From Chloroflexota bacterium (GTDB lineage: Bacteria > Chloroflexota > Dehalococcoidia > Plut-88900), in NCBI GenBank assembly GCA_022572865.1, contig JACZVB010000102.1, forward strand, positions 1-6,059: DNA of 6,059 bases, in the 5' to 3' direction. This document shows positions 5,046 to 6,059 of the stretch, piece after piece. Under the pieces are notes generated by a model, which saw nothing but the letters and a program-made list of their open reading frames with translations, was not told the origin of the DNA and ran no database searches. The position numbers were made by a program, and so were the translations under genes. Numbering within the stretch: the first letter of the stretch is position 1; every line of letters starts with the position of its first letter.

Positions 5046-5852
5046 TTATCTCTGCTTACGGGCCTCCGGGGTGACGAAGTCCCTCAGGGACGCGGGCCCT
5101 ATGGCGCAGTCAAGCCAGATCACCTGCCCCGATATGTGGCTGGCCTTGTCGGAGCAGAGCCAGGTGCACAGATTGCCCACATCGTAGGGCTGGATCAACC
5201 TGTTGAAGGGAACTATGTCGTACAGGTCCTTGGGGTCTTTGGTCTGGGCCCAGTCCAGGACCAGGTTCAGCCCCATGTCCGACTCCACGATGGTGGGGGC
5301 GATGGCGTTGACCCGGATGCCCTGCCAGCTCAACTCCTTGGCCGTGGTCTTGACGAAGGTCTCCATCCAGGCCTTGGCGCTGGCGTAAGCCCACTCGTCG
5401 CCCCAGAGCTGTTTGCTGGCCAGAGAGCTGATGAAATGGATGTCGCCCCGCTTCTGCTCCTTCATATAGGGCAGCACCGCCTGGGTGCAGTAGAAGGAGC
5501 CAAAGACATGGGTGTGCATAATGTCGAGGAAGACGTCCACGGCATCCTCGGCCATGATGGACCTGGAGTAGTGCTGGCCGGCGTTGTTGACCAGGATGTC
5601 CACCTTGCCGAAGGTCTCGATGGTCTTTTCCACCATCGCCTTGACCTGATCGAACTCCTTGATGTCGGCCTGATAGGGTATGGCCCTGCGGCCCAGGGCC
5701 TCGACGGTTGCCACCGTCTCCTCGGCCCCCTGCCTGTTGTGCTGATAGTTGACCACGATGTCGGCCCCGGCCTCCGCCATGCACTTGGCGATCCCCTGGC
5801 CTATGCCCCTGGACGCTCCGGTGATCAGGGCCACCCTGCCTTCTAGCTCCAT
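5046..5852 (-). CDS. Short-chain dehydrogenase/reductase 3 (SDR3)
   Basis: This is a classical SDR of 268 aa and the first gene of the SDR group. It has TGASRGIG at 11-18, VVNYQHNR after strand 2 (no acidic residue, so likely NADP(H)), NNAG at 89-92, Ser142/Ser143, and Y156-x3-K160 (AYASAK). His115 (HTHVFGSF) stands where the tetrad Asn is expected, as in its paralogues. The region SHISGQVIWLDCA at 238-250 matches SDR1 and SDR2 but is preceded by CSDKA where they have ASEEG. It is the most diverged of the three, with an extra Trp-rich region (KQLWGDEWAY at 147-156) around the active site that may shape a different substrate pocket. The start is well set: AGGAGGA five bases before ATG 5852. 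It is separated from SDR2 by a repeat-filled 222-bp gap, so co-transcription is likely but not shown. Confidence 0.92.
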   Translation of the reverse strand: MELEGRVALITGASRGIGQGIAKCMAEAGADIVVNYQHNRQGAEETVATVEALGRRAIPYQADIKEFDQVKAMVEKTIETFGKVDILVNNAGQHYSRSIMAEDAVDVFLDIMHTHVFGSFYCTQAVLPYMKEQKRGDIHFISSLASKQLWGDEWAYASAKAWMETFVKTTAKELSWQGIRVNAIAPTIVESDMGLNLVLDWAQTKDPKDLYDIVPFNRLIQPYDVGNLCTWLCSDKASHISGQVIWLDCAIGPASLRDFVTPEARKQR

Positions 5853-5857
5853 AACAT

Positions 5858-5864
5858 TCCTCCT
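5858..5864 (-). promoter_or_regulatory. Strong Shine-Dalgarno of SDR3
   Basis: AGGAGGA on the minus strand, five bases before the ATG at 5852, is the strongest ribosome binding site in the window. That fits SDR3 being the first gene of a transcript. Confidence 0.85.
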
Positions 5865-6008
5865 GCTACCTTTGCTCGCTCATGCTTCGAGTGCCTCACC
5901 ATGGCGGCTCCTGGGGTGAGCCAGTACGTCCTGAGCCAGTACCTAACTGCTGAAAACCGCATCATAATGTCTGCGCCGCTAGGGGCCGCACTCGTGATCT
6001 GTCACCAT

Positions 6009-6045
6009 CGAACCATCCCTTCGATGAGACTCAGGACAGGCCCCC
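6009..6045. repeat. Degenerate interspersed repeat
   Basis: CGAACCATCCCTTCGATGAG followed by ACTCAGGACAGGCCCCC resembles, from memory, the 'CCTTCGACAAGCTCAGGACAGG' type of intergenic repeat. It shares CGAACCAT (inverted) with 4948-4955 of the repeat between SDR3 and SDR2. The match is short and imperfect. Confidence 0.5.
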
Positions 6046-6059
6046 TGTGTCCCCCTTCC

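Larger units (their letters stand above)
5853..6059. other. Non-coding leader upstream of SDR3
   Basis: I find no supportable gene in these 207 bp. They hold an 11-bp direct repeat TGAGCCAGTAC (5917-5927 and 5932-5942, 15-bp period) and a weak inverted pair around 5893-5922 (GCCTCACC/GGTGAGCC, one mismatch). Also present is the TATGAT hexamer, on the minus strand near 5963-5968, which resembles a -10 box but has no good -35 partner. The promoter for the SDR genes is probably here, but I cannot place it. Confidence 0.45.

Noticed and set aside
4923..5846. Long open plus-strand frame (307 codons) across SDR3
   Set aside because: It lies opposite SDR3, whose motifs are unambiguous. The plus-strand peptide has no recognisable motif and reads through the interspersed repeat. 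High GC produces such antisense frames here; the same holds for 3969-4799 (+) and 698-1174 (+).
5963..5968. TATGAT as the SDR operon -10 box
   Set aside because: There is no -35-like hexamer 16-18 bp upstream. One hexamer match is not enough to call a promoter.

Overview
The window is about 6 kb of GC-rich bacterial DNA (first stretches sampled by hand: 72% GC inside trpD) in which every gene I can support lies on the minus strand, so transcription runs from high to low coordinates. Nothing here fixes the taxonomy. The short interspersed repeats, several tandem paralogous short-chain dehydrogenases (SDRs) and a scattered trp locus remind me of environmental Chloroflexota (Dehalococcoidia/SAR202-like) genomes. 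That is an impression from memory, not a demonstrated assignment.

In transcription order, positions 6059-5853 are a non-coding leader holding a degenerate interspersed repeat and a short direct repeat. Next come three SDR oxidoreductases. SDR3 (5852-5046) has a strong Shine-Dalgarno. A 222-bp gap follows, with a hairpin-containing interspersed repeat, and then SDR2 (4823-3990), whose stop overlaps the start of SDR1 (3993-3196) by ATGA. All three keep the Gly-rich cofactor motif and the Ser/Tyr/Lys active site. All three carry His where the classical N-S-Y-K tetrad has Asn, so they form one subfamily, probably NADP(H)-dependent with an unknown substrate.

Positions 3195-2692 look like a small mobile or repeat island. 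A single GIY-YIG nuclease gene (GTG start at 3133, stop at 2780) is bracketed by inverted copies of a short repeat (2778-2823 and 3141-3180), and its last codons are read from the repeat. A third unit sits back to back at 2737-2767.

The last part is a tryptophan locus: trpG (2691-2128) and trpD (1075-107), separated by an AT-richer gene for a TPR protein of unknown function (2119-1112). No trpE is present in the window. TrpD has all catalytic motifs, but its C-terminal helices are replaced by an unrelated short tail. Its stop overlaps by ATGA the start of a gene cut by the window edge, whose first 36 residues carry the KdsB (CMP-Kdo synthetase) N-terminal nucleotide-binding signature.

The points most worth a second look are the repeat-bracketed GIY-YIG unit, the foreign-looking TPR gene inside the trp pair, the abnormal TrpD tail fused by overlap to kdsB, and the His-variant SDR cassette. 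I see no RNA genes, CRISPR array or complete insertion sequence.
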